A stretch of 64,000 nucleotides of DNA, taken from positions 6,572,001-6,636,000 of the forward strand of contig NZ_CP009285.1 in assembly GCF_000758665.1 (NCBI RefSeq), written 5' to 3'. Position 1 is the first letter of the stretch. Every line of letters begins with the position of its first letter. Below the pieces are notes generated by a model. It saw only the letters and a program-made list of their open reading frames with translations, made no database searches and was not told the origin of the DNA. This DNA comes from Paenibacillus borealis. GTDB lineage: Bacteria > Bacillota > Bacilli > Paenibacillales > Paenibacillaceae. Both the position numbers and the translations under genes were made by a program. This document shows positions 28,868 to 37,951 of this stretch, piece after piece.

Positions 28868-28925
28868 TGAAAAGCGCCCCACTGCAGATGGTCTGATCGT
28901 ACCAGACATCTGCAGCGGGGCGCTT
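28868..28925 (-). terminator. Strong hairpin terminator between gerB and ispG
   Basis: Long arms (AAGCGCCCC...CTGCAGATG with CATCTGCAG...GGGGCGCTT) form one of the largest hairpins in the window. The minus-strand side is followed by TTTTCATT, so it mainly ends the ispG transcript but may also stop the ger transcript arriving from the other side. Confidence 0.85.
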
Positions 28926-28979
28926 CATGTATATAAACATAGAAAAAATCAGGTTAGGATACGATTAGAATCAGTTCAG

Positions 28980-30125
28980 TTAGTTGCCGCTCTCAGGGTT
29001 GCCCGCACCTACTGCAGGAGCAAGTCCCGCATGCTTGCGGCCGGGAATCTCACCGGTCTCTTCGAAATGAGCCACAATGATGTCAATCTCCTTCTTCAGC
29101 TCGGAGACCAGCTCCGCCTCAGGAACCTTACGGATCATCTTACCGTAGCGGAACAGCAGGCCTTCTCCGCGTGCTCCGGCAATGCCGATATCGGCTTCCC
29201 TTGCTTCACCCGGACCATTCACTGCGCAGCCCAGCACAGATACCTTAATCGGCACCTTCAGCTTGGAAATATACTCTTCCACTTCGTTCGCGATGGAGAA
29301 GAGGTCAATGTCCAGGCGTCCGCAGGTCGGACAGGAAATCAGTGTAGGGGCGTTCGAGATCAGACCGAAGGTCTTGAGCAGCTCGCGGGCCACCTTCACC
29401 TCTTCCACCGGATCAGCACTCAGCGAGATACGTACCGTGCTGCCGATTCCCATGGAGAGCAGCGCGCCAATCCCGGCCGAGCTCTTGACGGTTCCGGCGA
29501 ACAACGTGCCGGATTCGGTGATGCCCAGATGCAGCGGATAAGGAATCACTTCCGCCGCCTTGCGGTAAGCTTCGATGGCCATCGGCACATCGGAGGCCTT
29601 CAGTGACACGATAATATCGTGGAAGTCCAGCTCTTCCAGAATTCCGATATGGTATAAGGCACTCTCGACCATGGCTTCCGGTGTAGGGTAGCCGTATTTC
29701 TCCAGCAGATGACTCTCCAGGGAACCTGCGTTGACCCCGATACGGATTGGAATGCCTTTCTCCTTACAAGCCTTAACGACAGCTTCCACCTTATCGCGGC
29801 GTCCAATGTTGCCGGGATTGATGCGTACCTTGTCGATGCCGTTCTCAATCGCCAGCAGGGCCAGCTTATAGTTGAAATGAATATCCGCTACCAGCGGGAT
29901 ATGAATCTGTTTCTTGATTTCCTTAATTGCCGCCGCCGCTTCTTCATTGTTGACCGTTACACGCACGAGCTGGCATCCGGCTTCTTCCAGCCGCAGTATC
30001 TCGGCTACGGTCGCTTCGACATCGGCGGTTTTGGTCGTACACATGCTTTGGATAGCAACCTCGTTGTTTCCCCCAATAATTACCCCGCCGACATTGACGG
30101 GACGGGTCTGGTGTCTCAAGAACAT
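28980..30125 (-). CDS. ispG: 4-hydroxy-3-methylbut-2-enyl diphosphate synthase (IspG/GcpE)
   Basis: The ATG at 30125, 6 bases after GGGGGAG, is preferred; longer frames begin with a TTG at 30149. The 381-residue enzyme carries the [4Fe-4S] ligands in SCPTCGR and [11 protein letters not shown], and the family blocks [25 protein letters not shown] and [10 protein letters not shown]. It catalyses the penultimate step of the methylerythritol phosphate isoprenoid pathway. It follows clpX in the same direction. Confidence 0.96.
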   Translation of the reverse strand: MFLRHQTRPVNVGGVIIGGNNEVAIQSMCTTKTADVEATVAEILRLEEAGCQLVRVTVNNEEAAAAIKEIKKQIHIPLVADIHFNYKLALLAIENGIDKVRINPGNIGRRDKVEAVVKACKEKGIPIRIGVNAGSLESHLLEKYGYPTPEAMVESALYHIGILEELDFHDIIVSLKASDVPMAIEAYRKAAEVIPYPLHLGITESGTLFAGTVKSSAGIGALLSMGIGSTVRISLSADPVEEVKVARELLKTFGLISNAPTLISCPTCGRLDIDLFSIANEVEEYISKLKVPIKVSVLGCAVNGPGEAREADIGIAGARGEGLLFRYGKMIRKVPEAELVSELKKEIDIIVAHFEETGEIPGRKHAGLAPAVGAGNPESGN

Positions 30126-30151
30126 GGTTTTCTCCCCCATAACGATCAAAG

Positions 30152-30204
30152 CTCCACCCTCTCCGCTCCCGCAGGTACTGCGGGGTGTGCGGGAGAAAGT
30201 GGAG
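30152..30204 (-). other. Hairpin between clpX and ispG
   Basis: Inner arms CTCCCGCA and TGCGGGAG and outer arms CTCCAC and GTGGAG form an extended stem in the roughly 130-base gap. The minus strand after it has only a short CTTTG, so it is at most a weak terminator or a processing site ahead of ispG. Confidence 0.4.
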
Positions 30205-30253
30205 ACCCTGAATTGTATTGTTAAGCTGCACTAAGCAGATGATTACTCATTGC

Positions 30254-31510
30254 TTACGCACTTTCTTCTTTTTTCTTATCCTTCTTGAGACTGAGCTCCG
30301 GCAGGGACTTCTCCTGGACAACCTTCTCGGTAATGACACAATCCTTAATGTCATCACGTGAAGGAACCTCATACATCACGTCGAGCATAATGCTCTCGAT
30401 GATTGCACGCAGTCCGCGGGCACCGGTATTGCGTTTGATCGCTTCCTTGGCAATAGCTTCAAGGGCCAGCGGCTCAAACTTGAGTGCAACGTTATCCATC
30501 TCGAGCAGCTTCACATACTGCTTCACCAGCGCGTTCTTAGGCTCGGAGAGGATACGTACCAGTGTGTTCTCATCAAGCGGCTCCAGCGTCGAGATGACCG
30601 GCAGACGGCCGACAAACTCAGGAATGAGGCCGAACTTGAGCAGATCCTCAGGCAATACCATGGAGAGGTATTCACCGGCCTTCAGATCCTTCTGACCTTC
30701 AACCGCTGCGTTGAAGCCGATAACTTTTTTGCCGATACGGCGTTTGATCATTTGCTCCAGGCCGTCAAAGGCACCGCCTACGATGAACAGAATGTTCGTG
30801 GTATCGATCTGGATGAATTCCTGATGAGGATGCTTGCGTCCGCCTTGCGGTGGAACAGAAGCTACAGTACCTTCCAGGATCTTCAGCAGAGCCTGCTGTA
30901 CACCTTCACCGGAAACGTCGCGGGTAATGGACGGATTCTCGGATTTGCGTGCTACCTTGTCAATTTCGTCTATATAGATAATGCCGCGTTCGGCCTTCTC
31001 CACATCGTAATCAGCCGCTTGGATCAGCTTCAGGAGAATGTTCTCAACGTCTTCACCGACATAACCTGCTTCCGTAAGGGAAGTGGCATCTGCAATGGCA
31101 AAAGGAACGTTGATGATCTTCGCCATCGTCTGCGCCAGCAGGGTCTTACCGGAACCGGTAGGTCCGAGCAGCAGGATGTTACTCTTCGTCAGCTCCACAT
31201 CTTCAATCTTGCTCTGGCTGTTCACACGCTTGTAGTGATTGTATACGGCAACGGAGAGCGATTTCTTCGCCTGCTCCTGGCCGATTACGTATTGATCCAG
31301 AATATCGCGGATTTCCTTCGGTTTCGGAATATCCTTCATATCCAGTTCTTCTTCGTGACCGAGCTCCTCTTCCACAATCTCCGTGCACAGCTCGATGCAT
31401 TCGTCACATATATAAACGCCAGGTCCGGCTACAAGCTTACGAACCTGCTCTTGTGATTTGCCGCAAAAGGAACATTTCAATTGCCCTTTTTCATCATTAA
31501 ATTTAAACAT
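30254..31510 (-). CDS. clpX: ClpX, ATPase subunit of ClpXP protease
   Basis: This 418-residue unfoldase has the N-terminal C4 zinc-binding domain (CSFCGK, then CDECIELC), Walker A GPTGSGKT, Walker [10 protein letters not shown], and IGF in KKVIGFNAA, the loop that docks on ClpP. ClpX unfolds tagged substrates and feeds them to ClpP, encoded 12 bases upstream. Direct clpP-clpX linkage is the arrangement in many bacteria but not in B. subtilis, where clpP is elsewhere. Confidence 0.98.
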   Translation of the reverse strand: MFKFNDEKGQLKCSFCGKSQEQVRKLVAGPGVYICDECIELCTEIVEEELGHEEELDMKDIPKPKEIRDILDQYVIGQEQAKKSLSVAVYNHYKRVNSQSKIEDVELTKSNILLLGPTGSGKTLLAQTMAKIINVPFAIADATSLTEAGYVGEDVENILLKLIQAADYDVEKAERGIIYIDEIDKVARKSENPSITRDVSGEGVQQALLKILEGTVASVPPQGGRKHPHQEFIQIDTTNILFIVGGAFDGLEQMIKRRIGKKVIGFNAAVEGQKDLKAGEYLSMVLPEDLLKFGLIPEFVGRLPVISTLEPLDENTLVRILSEPKNALVKQYVKLLEMDNVALKFEPLALEAIAKEAIKRNTGARGLRAIIESIMLDVMYEVPSRDDIKDCVITEKVVQEKSLPELSLKKDKKKEESA

Positions 31511-31522
31511 CTTACCACCCCT

Positions 31523-32113
31523 TTAAGATATGATCGGTGAAGAGAGTACCTGGTCAATGAGCCCGTATTCCTTCGCTTCTTCCGCGCTCATGAAGTTATC
31601 GCGGTCCGTATCCCGTTCGATTTTGTCAAGGGGCTGACCTGTGCGCTCTACATAAATCTGATTCAGCTTCGCCTTGGTCTTCAGAATCCAGTCGGTATGG
31701 ATCCAGATATCGGATGCCTGCCCCTGAACGCCGCCAAGCGGTTGATGAATCATAACCTCGCTGTTGGTCAGCGCATATCTCTTGCCAGGCGCTCCAGCTG
31801 TAAGGAGCAATGATCCCATACTGGCAGCCATACCCACACAAATCGTTGAAACATCCGGTTTGATATATTGCATCGTATCATATATACCCATGCCGGCTGT
31901 GACAGAACCACCGGGCGAGTTGAGGTACAAGTGAATGTCTTTTTCGGGGTCATCTGCTGCCAGGAATAACAACTGGGCAATTACCAGATTGGCGACATCA
32001 TCGTCAATCGCACTGCTTAGGAAGATGATGCGATCCTTGAGCAATCTGGAATAGATATCGTATGAGCGTTCTCCCCGACTTGTCGTTTCCACAACCATTG
32101 GTACCAGACTCAT
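31523..32113 (-). CDS. clpP: ClpP, proteolytic subunit
   Basis: This 196-residue serine peptidase has the catalytic Ser in [11 protein letters not shown], His in MIHQPLGG and Asp in [11 protein letters not shown]. It begins with [23 protein letters not shown], the usual mature N-terminus after removal of a few residues. It forms a tetradecameric barrel partnered by ClpX. The AGGTTGGTGG stretch before the ATG serves as ribosome site. The roughly 290 bases upstream contain the tig terminator. Confidence 0.98.
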   Translation of the reverse strand: MSLVPMVVETTSRGERSYDIYSRLLKDRIIFLSSAIDDDVANLVIAQLLFLAADDPEKDIHLYLNSPGGSVTAGMGIYDTMQYIKPDVSTICVGMAASMGSLLLTAGAPGKRYALTNSEVMIHQPLGGVQGQASDIWIHTDWILKTKAKLNQIYVERTGQPLDKIERDTDRDNFMSAEEAKEYGLIDQVLSSPIIS

Positions 32114-32303
32114 GCCACCAACCTCTTTTCTCTATACAGATTAGTCTTTCCGTTTCAGAAATATTTTAACACGTTCAAAGCGGGATGTCATTTATTCACT
32201 GCTGCTCTTTAACCGCACTGCTCATGTGCATGCCATTATATCGCAATTCCGCGGGCAATGCCAATTCTTGATCCGTGGTATGTACTAACAAACGTCTGCC
32301 CCG

Positions 32304-32341
32304 ATAAAAATAAGGCACGTAACAAAAACTTACGTGCCTTA
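32304..32341 (-). terminator. Terminator after trigger factor
   Basis: On the minus strand TAAGGCACGTA and TACGTGCCTTA form a perfect 11-bp stem followed by TTTTTAT. It separates tig from clpP-clpX. Confidence 0.9.
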
Positions 32342-32404
32342 TCTGATCTTTATGGAGGCCCTTGGAGATGGCCGTGCTAGGTAAATTATAGCTCTGAAGA
32401 AAAA

Positions 32405-33754
32405 TTACTCAGCGCTTGCTTCTTCTGCAGCCGCTTCTTCAACAGGTGCTTCTACAGCTGGAGCTTCTACTTCTACGCTATTGCTAACGAGGAAGTCGAT
32501 GGTCTTGCGCAGCGAAATTTCGTCATTCAGGCTGCTCAGGGAACCATTGGCAGACAGAATGCTGCGGATTTCTTCAGGAGTACGTTTGTAAGCTTCTGCC
32601 ATAGTAGCCAGCTCTTGCGTAACTTCTTCTTCAGAAACTTCGATCTTCTCTTCTTTAGCGATGACTTCCAGAACAAGGTTGTTGCGAACGCGCTTCTCAG
32701 CATCGCCCTTCATTTGTTCCTGCAGGTCTTCACGTGTCTGGCCGGAGAAGCTGAGGAACATATCCATGTTCATGCCCTGCTGGCGAAGACGGGTGTCGAA
32801 ATCGCGAACCATGTTCTCTACTTCACTGGCGATCATAGCCGCAGGAATTTCAACTTCAGCATTAGCAGCAGCTGCATCAACTACTGCAGTTTCGCGAACG
32901 CCTTTGAGTTCTTCCTGTTTGCGGGATTCCAGCTGTGCCTTCAGGTCTGCCTTGTATTCTTCCAGAGTGTCGAATTCACTTACATCCTTAGCGAATTCAT
33001 CATCCAGTGCAGGAAGCTGTTTGCGTTTGATTTCGTGCAGCTTCACTTTGAATACAGCTACTTTTCCGGCAAGCTCAGCAGCATGGTAAGCCTCAGGGAA
33101 AGTAACTTCAACATCTTTGAAGTCTCCAGTGGACATGCCAACTACCTGCTCTTCAAAGCCAGGGATGAAGGAGTTGCTTCCCAGTTCAAGGGAATGACGC
33201 TCAGCCTGTCCGCCTTCGAATGGAACGCCGTCTACGGAACCGTCGAAATCGATCACAGTGATGTCGCCGTTAACTGCTGCATCATCTTCAACAACAACAA
33301 GCTCAGCATGACGCTCCTGCAGACGTTTCAGTTCAGCGTCCAGCTCTTCGTCAGTTACTTCAGCCTTCTGTACAGGAACTTCCAGGCCTTTGTACTGGCC
33401 CAGTTTCACTTCAGGCTTAACAGTGATCTTCGCTTTGAAGATGAACGGCTGGCCTTTGGCGAATTGCTCGATGTCTACTTCAGGACGGTCTACAGGGAAG
33501 ATGTCAGTTTGTTCAACCGCTTCGCCGTAAGCTTCAGGAAGAAGAATGTCGATGGCATCCTGGTACAGGCTTTCTACGCCAAAACGGGATTCAAAAATCG
33601 GCCGCGGCACTTTACCTTTACGGAATCCAGGTACGTTTGCTTTCTTAACCACTTTATTAAAAGCTTTGTCGAGTGCTGCAGCTACGCGGTCTGCGTCTAC
33701 TTCGACTTCAAGAACTCCAAGGTTCTTCTCTATTTTTTCCCAGGTTGCTTTCAT
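32405..33754 (-). CDS. tig: Trigger factor chaperone/prolyl isomerase
   Basis: This 449-residue protein has the N-terminal ribosome-binding domain with the signature GFRKGKVPR near residue 42, an FKBP-type prolyl isomerase domain (about 160-245, DITVIDFDGSVDGVPFEGG) and a helical C-terminal chaperone domain. The last 25 residues are an acidic Ala/Glu-rich tail. It binds nascent chains at the ribosome exit. The neighbourhood ysoA-like, tig, clpX and lon matches the Bacillus order. Confidence 0.97.
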   Translation of the reverse strand: MKATWEKIEKNLGVLEVEVDADRVAAALDKAFNKVVKKANVPGFRKGKVPRPIFESRFGVESLYQDAIDILLPEAYGEAVEQTDIFPVDRPEVDIEQFAKGQPFIFKAKITVKPEVKLGQYKGLEVPVQKAEVTDEELDAELKRLQERHAELVVVEDDAAVNGDITVIDFDGSVDGVPFEGGQAERHSLELGSNSFIPGFEEQVVGMSTGDFKDVEVTFPEAYHAAELAGKVAVFKVKLHEIKRKQLPALDDEFAKDVSEFDTLEEYKADLKAQLESRKQEELKGVRETAVVDAAAANAEVEIPAAMIASEVENMVRDFDTRLRQQGMNMDMFLSFSGQTREDLQEQMKGDAEKRVRNNLVLEVIAKEEKIEVSEEEVTQELATMAEAYKRTPEEIRSILSANGSLSSLNDEISLRKTIDFLVSNSVEVEAPAVEAPVEEAAAEEASAE

Positions 33755-33850
33755 AATATACTTTTCCCTCCAAAATTGGTTACATGTTTACTTAAAAAAA
33801 GTCATACAATTCACGCACAGAATAACCATTATATTATATACAACATTACT

Positions 33851-34780
33851 TTATTTATCAAGTAGAGAAGTCTTTACAAATCCTTTGAGCGAACGGTAAG
33901 CACCTTCAAATTGAAAGCGCATGCTGTCTGTGATCCCGTACATACTCCGTGTTTCCTCTTCTTTGCGGTTTCCGTTCAGACTCTCCGACACCATCTGGTG
34001 CAGGGCTCCCGCCCAAATATCCAGCAGCGAATACTCTCCGTCCAGCAGCTTGCGGTATTCCTTCGTTCCATAAATGGACATGATGAACTGCCCCCAGAGC
34101 TCCTGGGCAAAATAGTACAGCGTCGGCTCATGCACCTCCGCCTGCTCAGCTACCCGCTCCAGCACCTGGCTTACCTGCGCCGGGAACTCGTCGTTCTGCA
34201 GCGGCACAGCCTCGATCTCCACCTCAGCAGCTTCGTGGCCGCGGCTCAGTCTGACCGCTCCCTGTGCCCCGCGGCGGCGGAGCGTCTGCAGCGTGCGGAA
34301 CTGCAGCAGCGGATGTACCTCAGCCTGCTGCAGCCAGCCGGTCAGCGCTTCATCTACGTGGCTCCCCTCGAGGTAGGAGAGCTGCTCCAGCGCCAGCACG
34401 GTCGCCTCGGACAGCGGTTCATTCATGACCCGCTTCAGCAGCTTATCGGGATAATCCGCATCCTCCTCCAGCTTGGACTTGGCCAGAATCCGGGCCATAT
34501 CCTCTTCCTTCAGATCCTGCTCTTCTGCAGAGGGGGCACCATCTGCATCACTACCCTGCGCGGCATAGGGGAACGCCGCCTCCAGCCAATCCAGCAGCGA
34601 CTGCCACTCCTCGTAGTGCCGCTCTTCCTGTCCTTGGCACTGCAGCAGAAAACGCAGCAGTTCCATCGCCTCCCCGTAACGTTCACTTTCCAGCATTACC
34701 GTAAGCTGGATCTGATAATAATCCAGCGTTTTCGGGAACAGCACGATATTCTCTTTGGCAGGGGAATTGAATTGATTCAT
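33851..34780 (-). CDS. YsoA-like helical-repeat protein
   Basis: This 309-residue soluble protein has an N-terminus (QLTVMLESERYGEAMELLRFLL) that reads like a TPR helix pair. Further helical stretches follow, with an acidic middle (about residues 85-105). GGAGGT stands before the ATG. In B. subtilis the TPR protein YsoA is encoded immediately upstream of tig; position and fold suggest the same family here. No catalytic motif is visible and the function is unknown. Confidence 0.7.
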   Translation of the reverse strand: MNQFNSPAKENIVLFPKTLDYYQIQLTVMLESERYGEAMELLRFLLQCQGQEERHYEEWQSLLDWLEAAFPYAAQGSDADGAPSAEEQDLKEEDMARILAKSKLEEDADYPDKLLKRVMNEPLSEATVLALEQLSYLEGSHVDEALTGWLQQAEVHPLLQFRTLQTLRRRGAQGAVRLSRGHEAAEVEIEAVPLQNDEFPAQVSQVLERVAEQAEVHEPTLYYFAQELWGQFIMSIYGTKEYRKLLDGEYSLLDIWAGALHQMVSESLNGNRKEEETRSMYGITDSMRFQFEGAYRSLKGFVKTSLLDK

Positions 34781-34870
34781 GAGGGCACCTCCTTTTCTCC
34801 GTTCCTATTCATCCGAACCCTAATCAATTGTAGATTATAGCATATCCCCGTACGGTTTCAAAAAAACAAG

Positions 34871-34899
34871 TTGAAAAAATTATCTATGTATGATAACAT
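34871..34899 (+). promoter_or_regulatory. Putative promoter of tRNA-Arg (first copy)
   Basis: TTGAAA and TAACAT are separated by 17 bases and lie about 30 bases before the tRNA. The -10 box is imperfect. Confidence 0.55.
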
Positions 34900-34930
34900 A
34901 ATTTTTGCTTGCTTTTCAGTCAGGCGCCAT

Positions 34931-35004
34931 GTCCCGGTAGCTCAGTTGGATAGAGCATGCGCCTTCTAAGCGCACGGTCGGGGGTTCGAATCCCTTCCGG
35001 GACG
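34931..35004 (+). tRNA. tRNA-Arg, anticodon UCU (first copy)
   Basis: This 74-base cloverleaf has acceptor arms GTCCCGG and CCGGGAC, D-stem GCTC/GAGC, and an anticodon stem TGCGC/GCGCA around loop CTTCTAA, giving anticodon TCT that reads AGA. It has a TTCGAAT T-loop and discriminator G. No CCA is encoded. It is identical to the copy at 57307-57380 on the other strand. Its last 17 bases are repeated downstream. Confidence 0.97.
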
Positions 35005-35293
35005 TCATAGAACAGCCTCCCTTCGGGGAGGCTGTTTGTGCGTCCGGGGGATGAGAACCCTGGGCGCCAGCCGGGGACGCCCAAGCATACGCTTCGTTAG
35101 CACCCGCTTCGCAATCAGCCCGAAGGGGCTGAATCCCTTCCGGGACGTCATAGAACAGCCTCCCTTCGGGGAGGCTGTTTGTGCGTCCGGGGGATGAGAA
35201 CCCTGGACGCCAGCCGGGGACGCCCAAGCATACGCTTCGTTAGCACCTGCTTCGCAATCAGCCCGAATGGGCTGTATCCCTTCCGGGACGTCA
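35005..35293 (+). repeat. tRNA-tail tandem repeat, two 143-bp units (rtT-like)
   Basis: Two units (35005-35147 and 35148-35290) follow the tRNA directly. Each contains a terminator hairpin (arms AACAGCCTCCC and GGGAGGCTGTT around TTCG) and a GC-rich middle with GCGTCCGGGGGATGAGAACCC. A small stem-loop (AGCCC/GGGCT) follows, and the unit closes with a copy of the tRNA 3' end (ATCCCTTCCGGGACG). The period is exactly 143 bases. The same design, with a 142-base period, follows the second tRNA-Arg. The arrangement resembles the rtT repeats behind E. coli tRNA-Tyr. Confidence 0.9.
35011..35036 (+). terminator. Terminator of tRNA-Arg, repeated in each unit
   Basis: An 11-bp stem capped by a TTCG tetraloop is followed by TTTGTG. 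It lies 6 bases after the tRNA and recurs at 35154-35179. The T-tract is short. Confidence 0.75.
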
Positions 35294-35786
35294 CATGCAT
35301 GCAGCAGCATCCTTGCGGACTGCAGGGCCTTTATTTGGGCGGATCATGCCATTCCGCAGGCCAAGCGGACTCAGATTCCGTTAAGTAACCCGTTTCACCT
35401 CATTTTGAGCTCCAAACAACAATATAAGAGCCCCTGAGTCCGCAACGGGCAAAAAAGCAGTCTTTTTCGCCAAATAACGTCATCTGAGTCCGCATAGGTC
35501 TGCCGAACCTTCTATTTCCCCCCATACTGGCCACAGAGCACACCTCATTGCATTCAGTCCATTCCTCTCTCCTCTCTCCTCTCTCCCCACTCCTCTCTCC
35601 CCACTCCTCTCTCCTCACTGCCTCCACCTTCCCCCTCATTGCTTCTTCTATCATGCCTGTTACTCCCCATACTGCATCATCCCGCCGCTTGCCCTCACTT
35701 ACCTTCAACCCTGCCACCCGCACCTTCGTACCCCGCACTCAGACGCTCCCCTTCACGGTGGCACCTACCTACGTACACTGCAACCG
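35294..35786. other. Gene-free stretch with short repeats
   Basis: No supportable gene is present. CTGAGTCCGC occurs at 35434 and 35484 and, inverted, at 35365 (GCGGACTCAG), spaced 50-69 bases apart. A pure pyrimidine run made of CTCTCC and CCCACTC pieces spans about 35562-35625 and could adopt unusual DNA structure. Confidence 0.6.
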
Positions 35787-35828
35787 AAAAAAGAGCGCCC
35801 AAGCAGCCACGAGGCTTGCAGGACGCTC
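35786..35828 (-). terminator. Terminator after the FapA-domain gene
   Basis: On the minus strand an imperfect stem (GAGCG...GCAAGC with GCTGC...GCGCTC) is followed by seven T residues, just past the stop codon. Confidence 0.75.
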
Positions 35829-35838
35829 CTATTTCACT

Positions 35839-37716
35839 CTACCCTCTCCCGGACTCCCCTGACAGCTTCATCTTCTGCAGGCTCTCGGCGTCGAAGACAA
35901 GGTTCTCGACCGGCTCGGTAATGTCTGCGGTATAGCGGTCGATGGTGACCTTGCCCAGGTACATTTTGCGGACGGAGATACTTTGTTTGGCCTTAAGGTA
36001 GGATTGTGCACCGCTCTCCCCGCCGACATAGAAGGCAGAGATGCTGCCCCCCGCCTCCAGCTTGGAGCCGCGGCAGACGGAGAACGTTTTGAGAAACGTG
36101 ATATTGCCCGAAGAGAACAGCTCACTCTGCACGATCCCGTCCCTGTGGATGATGATGTCACCGTTGGATTTCAGCGTGCTGTTCTGGCATTTGCCGATGT
36201 TAACCTCCACCTTGGTCTCCTGCATCCGGGCCACTCCCATATGCAGCTCTTCCAGCATACTGATTACTCCACTGAGCGATGCTTCGCTCATAAAATCCAC
36301 CAGCTGCGCCGGCTTCAGGAACAAGTTCAGGAAATGCAGCGTCTGCTCCAGATCCTGATGGTAAGAGGCCTGTACCGTTGCCAGCACCGAGAGCAGCTCC
36401 TTGATCAGCTGCGGGATCTTCTGGAACTTGCTCTCCAGCAGCAGCAGCACAGCCTGTCCGTACTTCACGCTCTGCTTCCGGCTATGGACGGCCTGGACCA
36501 GCATCCGGACCGCTTTCTGGAGGATCCTGGTCTCTTCAATCAGCAGCTTGGAGCAGTTGTAGATCCGGTTGTACATCACGCCGAAATATCCGGAGTACAG
36601 CTTGCTGTTCACCACATTGCCCTTAACGAGAATACTGCCGGTGGCTGTGATGGTGGAGTTATAAATACTGCCGGCAACATAGACATTACCCAGTGATTCA
36701 ATGATCATATTGTCCTCGACATCGCCGCGGATAATAACATCGCCGGAGAACACAATATTGCCTGACTTAATGTTCACATTGCCGGGTACGATGTAGGACG
36801 TGCAAATGTCGAAGTATTTGATCCGGTCACCCGTCACCCGGGGCCGCCCTTCACGGAGAGCGCGGATTTCGTTGCCGATCAGCAGCACCGTATTATTTTT
36901 GGCGAGAATCGAAATGTCTGCAGGCGGCGGAGGATACAGAATCTCTCCATAGACATCATAGCCGGGGATTCCCTCGATAACCGGAACCTTGCGCGCCAGC
37001 ACTTCGCCACGGATGGCCGAAGGAATACGCAGATGACTGCGGTAATCGACCTGGCCTTCAATTTCACTGAATTCATTCTCTATTGTCTCGGAAAAGAACA
37101 AGTCCAGATGCGCATTCTCTCCCGGCACAGCCGCTCTGCCTTGGGCAGCGGTAATCGGCTGGTAGGTCGGATTCTGCAGTTCACTATGGATGCCGGAGAT
37201 ATTCAGATTCTGAATCATTCCCCGGCGCTCGAAGTCGGTAATAATCTGGTTCAGGCCCAGAATTCCGACAACATTCTCCGTATTCATCACGGCATCTACT
37301 TCTACCATTCCGGCAGAGAAATGATCATTCAGCTTCCAGGAGAATTTCTTGGTGGAATGGAGAGTGAAAAAAGCCAGCAGGCGATCCTCCGACACGGTAA
37401 CAGAATACAGCGGCGGTTCCGAGATCTCCCACTCTACAGTATCCTCTGTAGTAACCTCGGCCGGGCCGGAAATCAGCTCCCCGTTGACATATAGATTAAC
37501 CGGCAGGACTCCCATAATCACTGCGGGCGATCCGCCGGGCAGCGGGTCCTGTACGAAGATTTTGTCAGCCCGGACCAGCACACGTCCTCCCTGGTCATTA
37601 TCCGGATCATCGGATACCATAAATGAAACATCAAACTCTATATCACTGTTACCTTGCGACAGCTCCAGCATATTAATCAGCTTATTCAATTCCTGCTCGG
37701 ACATACGGTCAGGCAT
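35839..37716 (-). CDS. FapA-domain (DUF342) protein
   Basis: This 625-residue soluble protein has the FapA/DUF342 domain in its middle: GYDVYGEILYPPPP near residue 255, and a beta-helix-like run of short repeats (VNIKSGNIVFSGDVIIRGDV, GNVYVAGSIYNSTITATGSILVKGNV). A helical segment (about 390-500) and a return to beta-repeats at the C-terminus follow. An N-terminal domain of about 90 residues precedes it. FapA proteins occur near flagellar or envelope genes, but their role is poorly defined. No flagellar gene is near. AGGAGGT precedes the ATG. Confidence 0.85.
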   Translation of the reverse strand: MPDRMSEQELNKLINMLELSQGNSDIEFDVSFMVSDDPDNDQGGRVLVRADKIFVQDPLPGGSPAVIMGVLPVNLYVNGELISGPAEVTTEDTVEWEISEPPLYSVTVSEDRLLAFFTLHSTKKFSWKLNDHFSAGMVEVDAVMNTENVVGILGLNQIITDFERRGMIQNLNISGIHSELQNPTYQPITAAQGRAAVPGENAHLDLFFSETIENEFSEIEGQVDYRSHLRIPSAIRGEVLARKVPVIEGIPGYDVYGEILYPPPPADISILAKNNTVLLIGNEIRALREGRPRVTGDRIKYFDICTSYIVPGNVNIKSGNIVFSGDVIIRGDVEDNMIIESLGNVYVAGSIYNSTITATGSILVKGNVVNSKLYSGYFGVMYNRIYNCSKLLIEETRILQKAVRMLVQAVHSRKQSVKYGQAVLLLLESKFQKIPQLIKELLSVLATVQASYHQDLEQTLHFLNLFLKPAQLVDFMSEASLSGVISMLEELHMGVARMQETKVEVNIGKCQNSTLKSNGDIIIHRDGIVQSELFSSGNITFLKTFSVCRGSKLEAGGSISAFYVGGESGAQSYLKAKQSISVRKMYLGKVTIDRYTADITEPVENLVFDAESLQKMKLSGESGRG

Positions 37717-37848
37717 TCGGCATACCTCCTATTCCTTATAACCGCTTTCATTCTAGCATTATTATAATTTTAAGCATTGTAAATAGATAGGCTCCCCTGT
37801 GAAAAAAGCATACCGGCGGCTGCCCGATCCTCCCGGCTTCCCTTATCA

Positions 37849-37898
37849 CATCAAACAGGCTGCCCCGCCGTGGATCATCCACAGCAGAGCAGCCTGTT
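37849..37898 (-). terminator. Terminator-like hairpin after pstA
   Basis: On the minus strand AACAGGCTGC pairs with GCAGCCTGTTT around a stem-rich loop, about 55 bases past pstA. It indicates that the pst transcript ends here with no pstB. Confidence 0.7.
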
Positions 37899-37910
37899 AT
37901 TTCGCATAAA

Positions 37911-37946
37911 CAGCTTCAGCTTCAGCTTCAGCTTCAGCTTCAGCTT
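37911..37946. repeat. Six tandem CAGCTT hexamers
   Basis: Six perfect copies of CAGCTT lie between the pstA stop and its terminator. This is a simple repeat of unknown importance. Confidence 0.9.
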
Positions 37947-37951
37947 AAGTC

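Noticed and set aside
35400..35862. Frames of about 100 codons in the pyrimidine-rich stretch
   Set aside because: Low-complexity Ser/Leu/Pro or Glu/Arg translations come from the simple repeat; no start signals.
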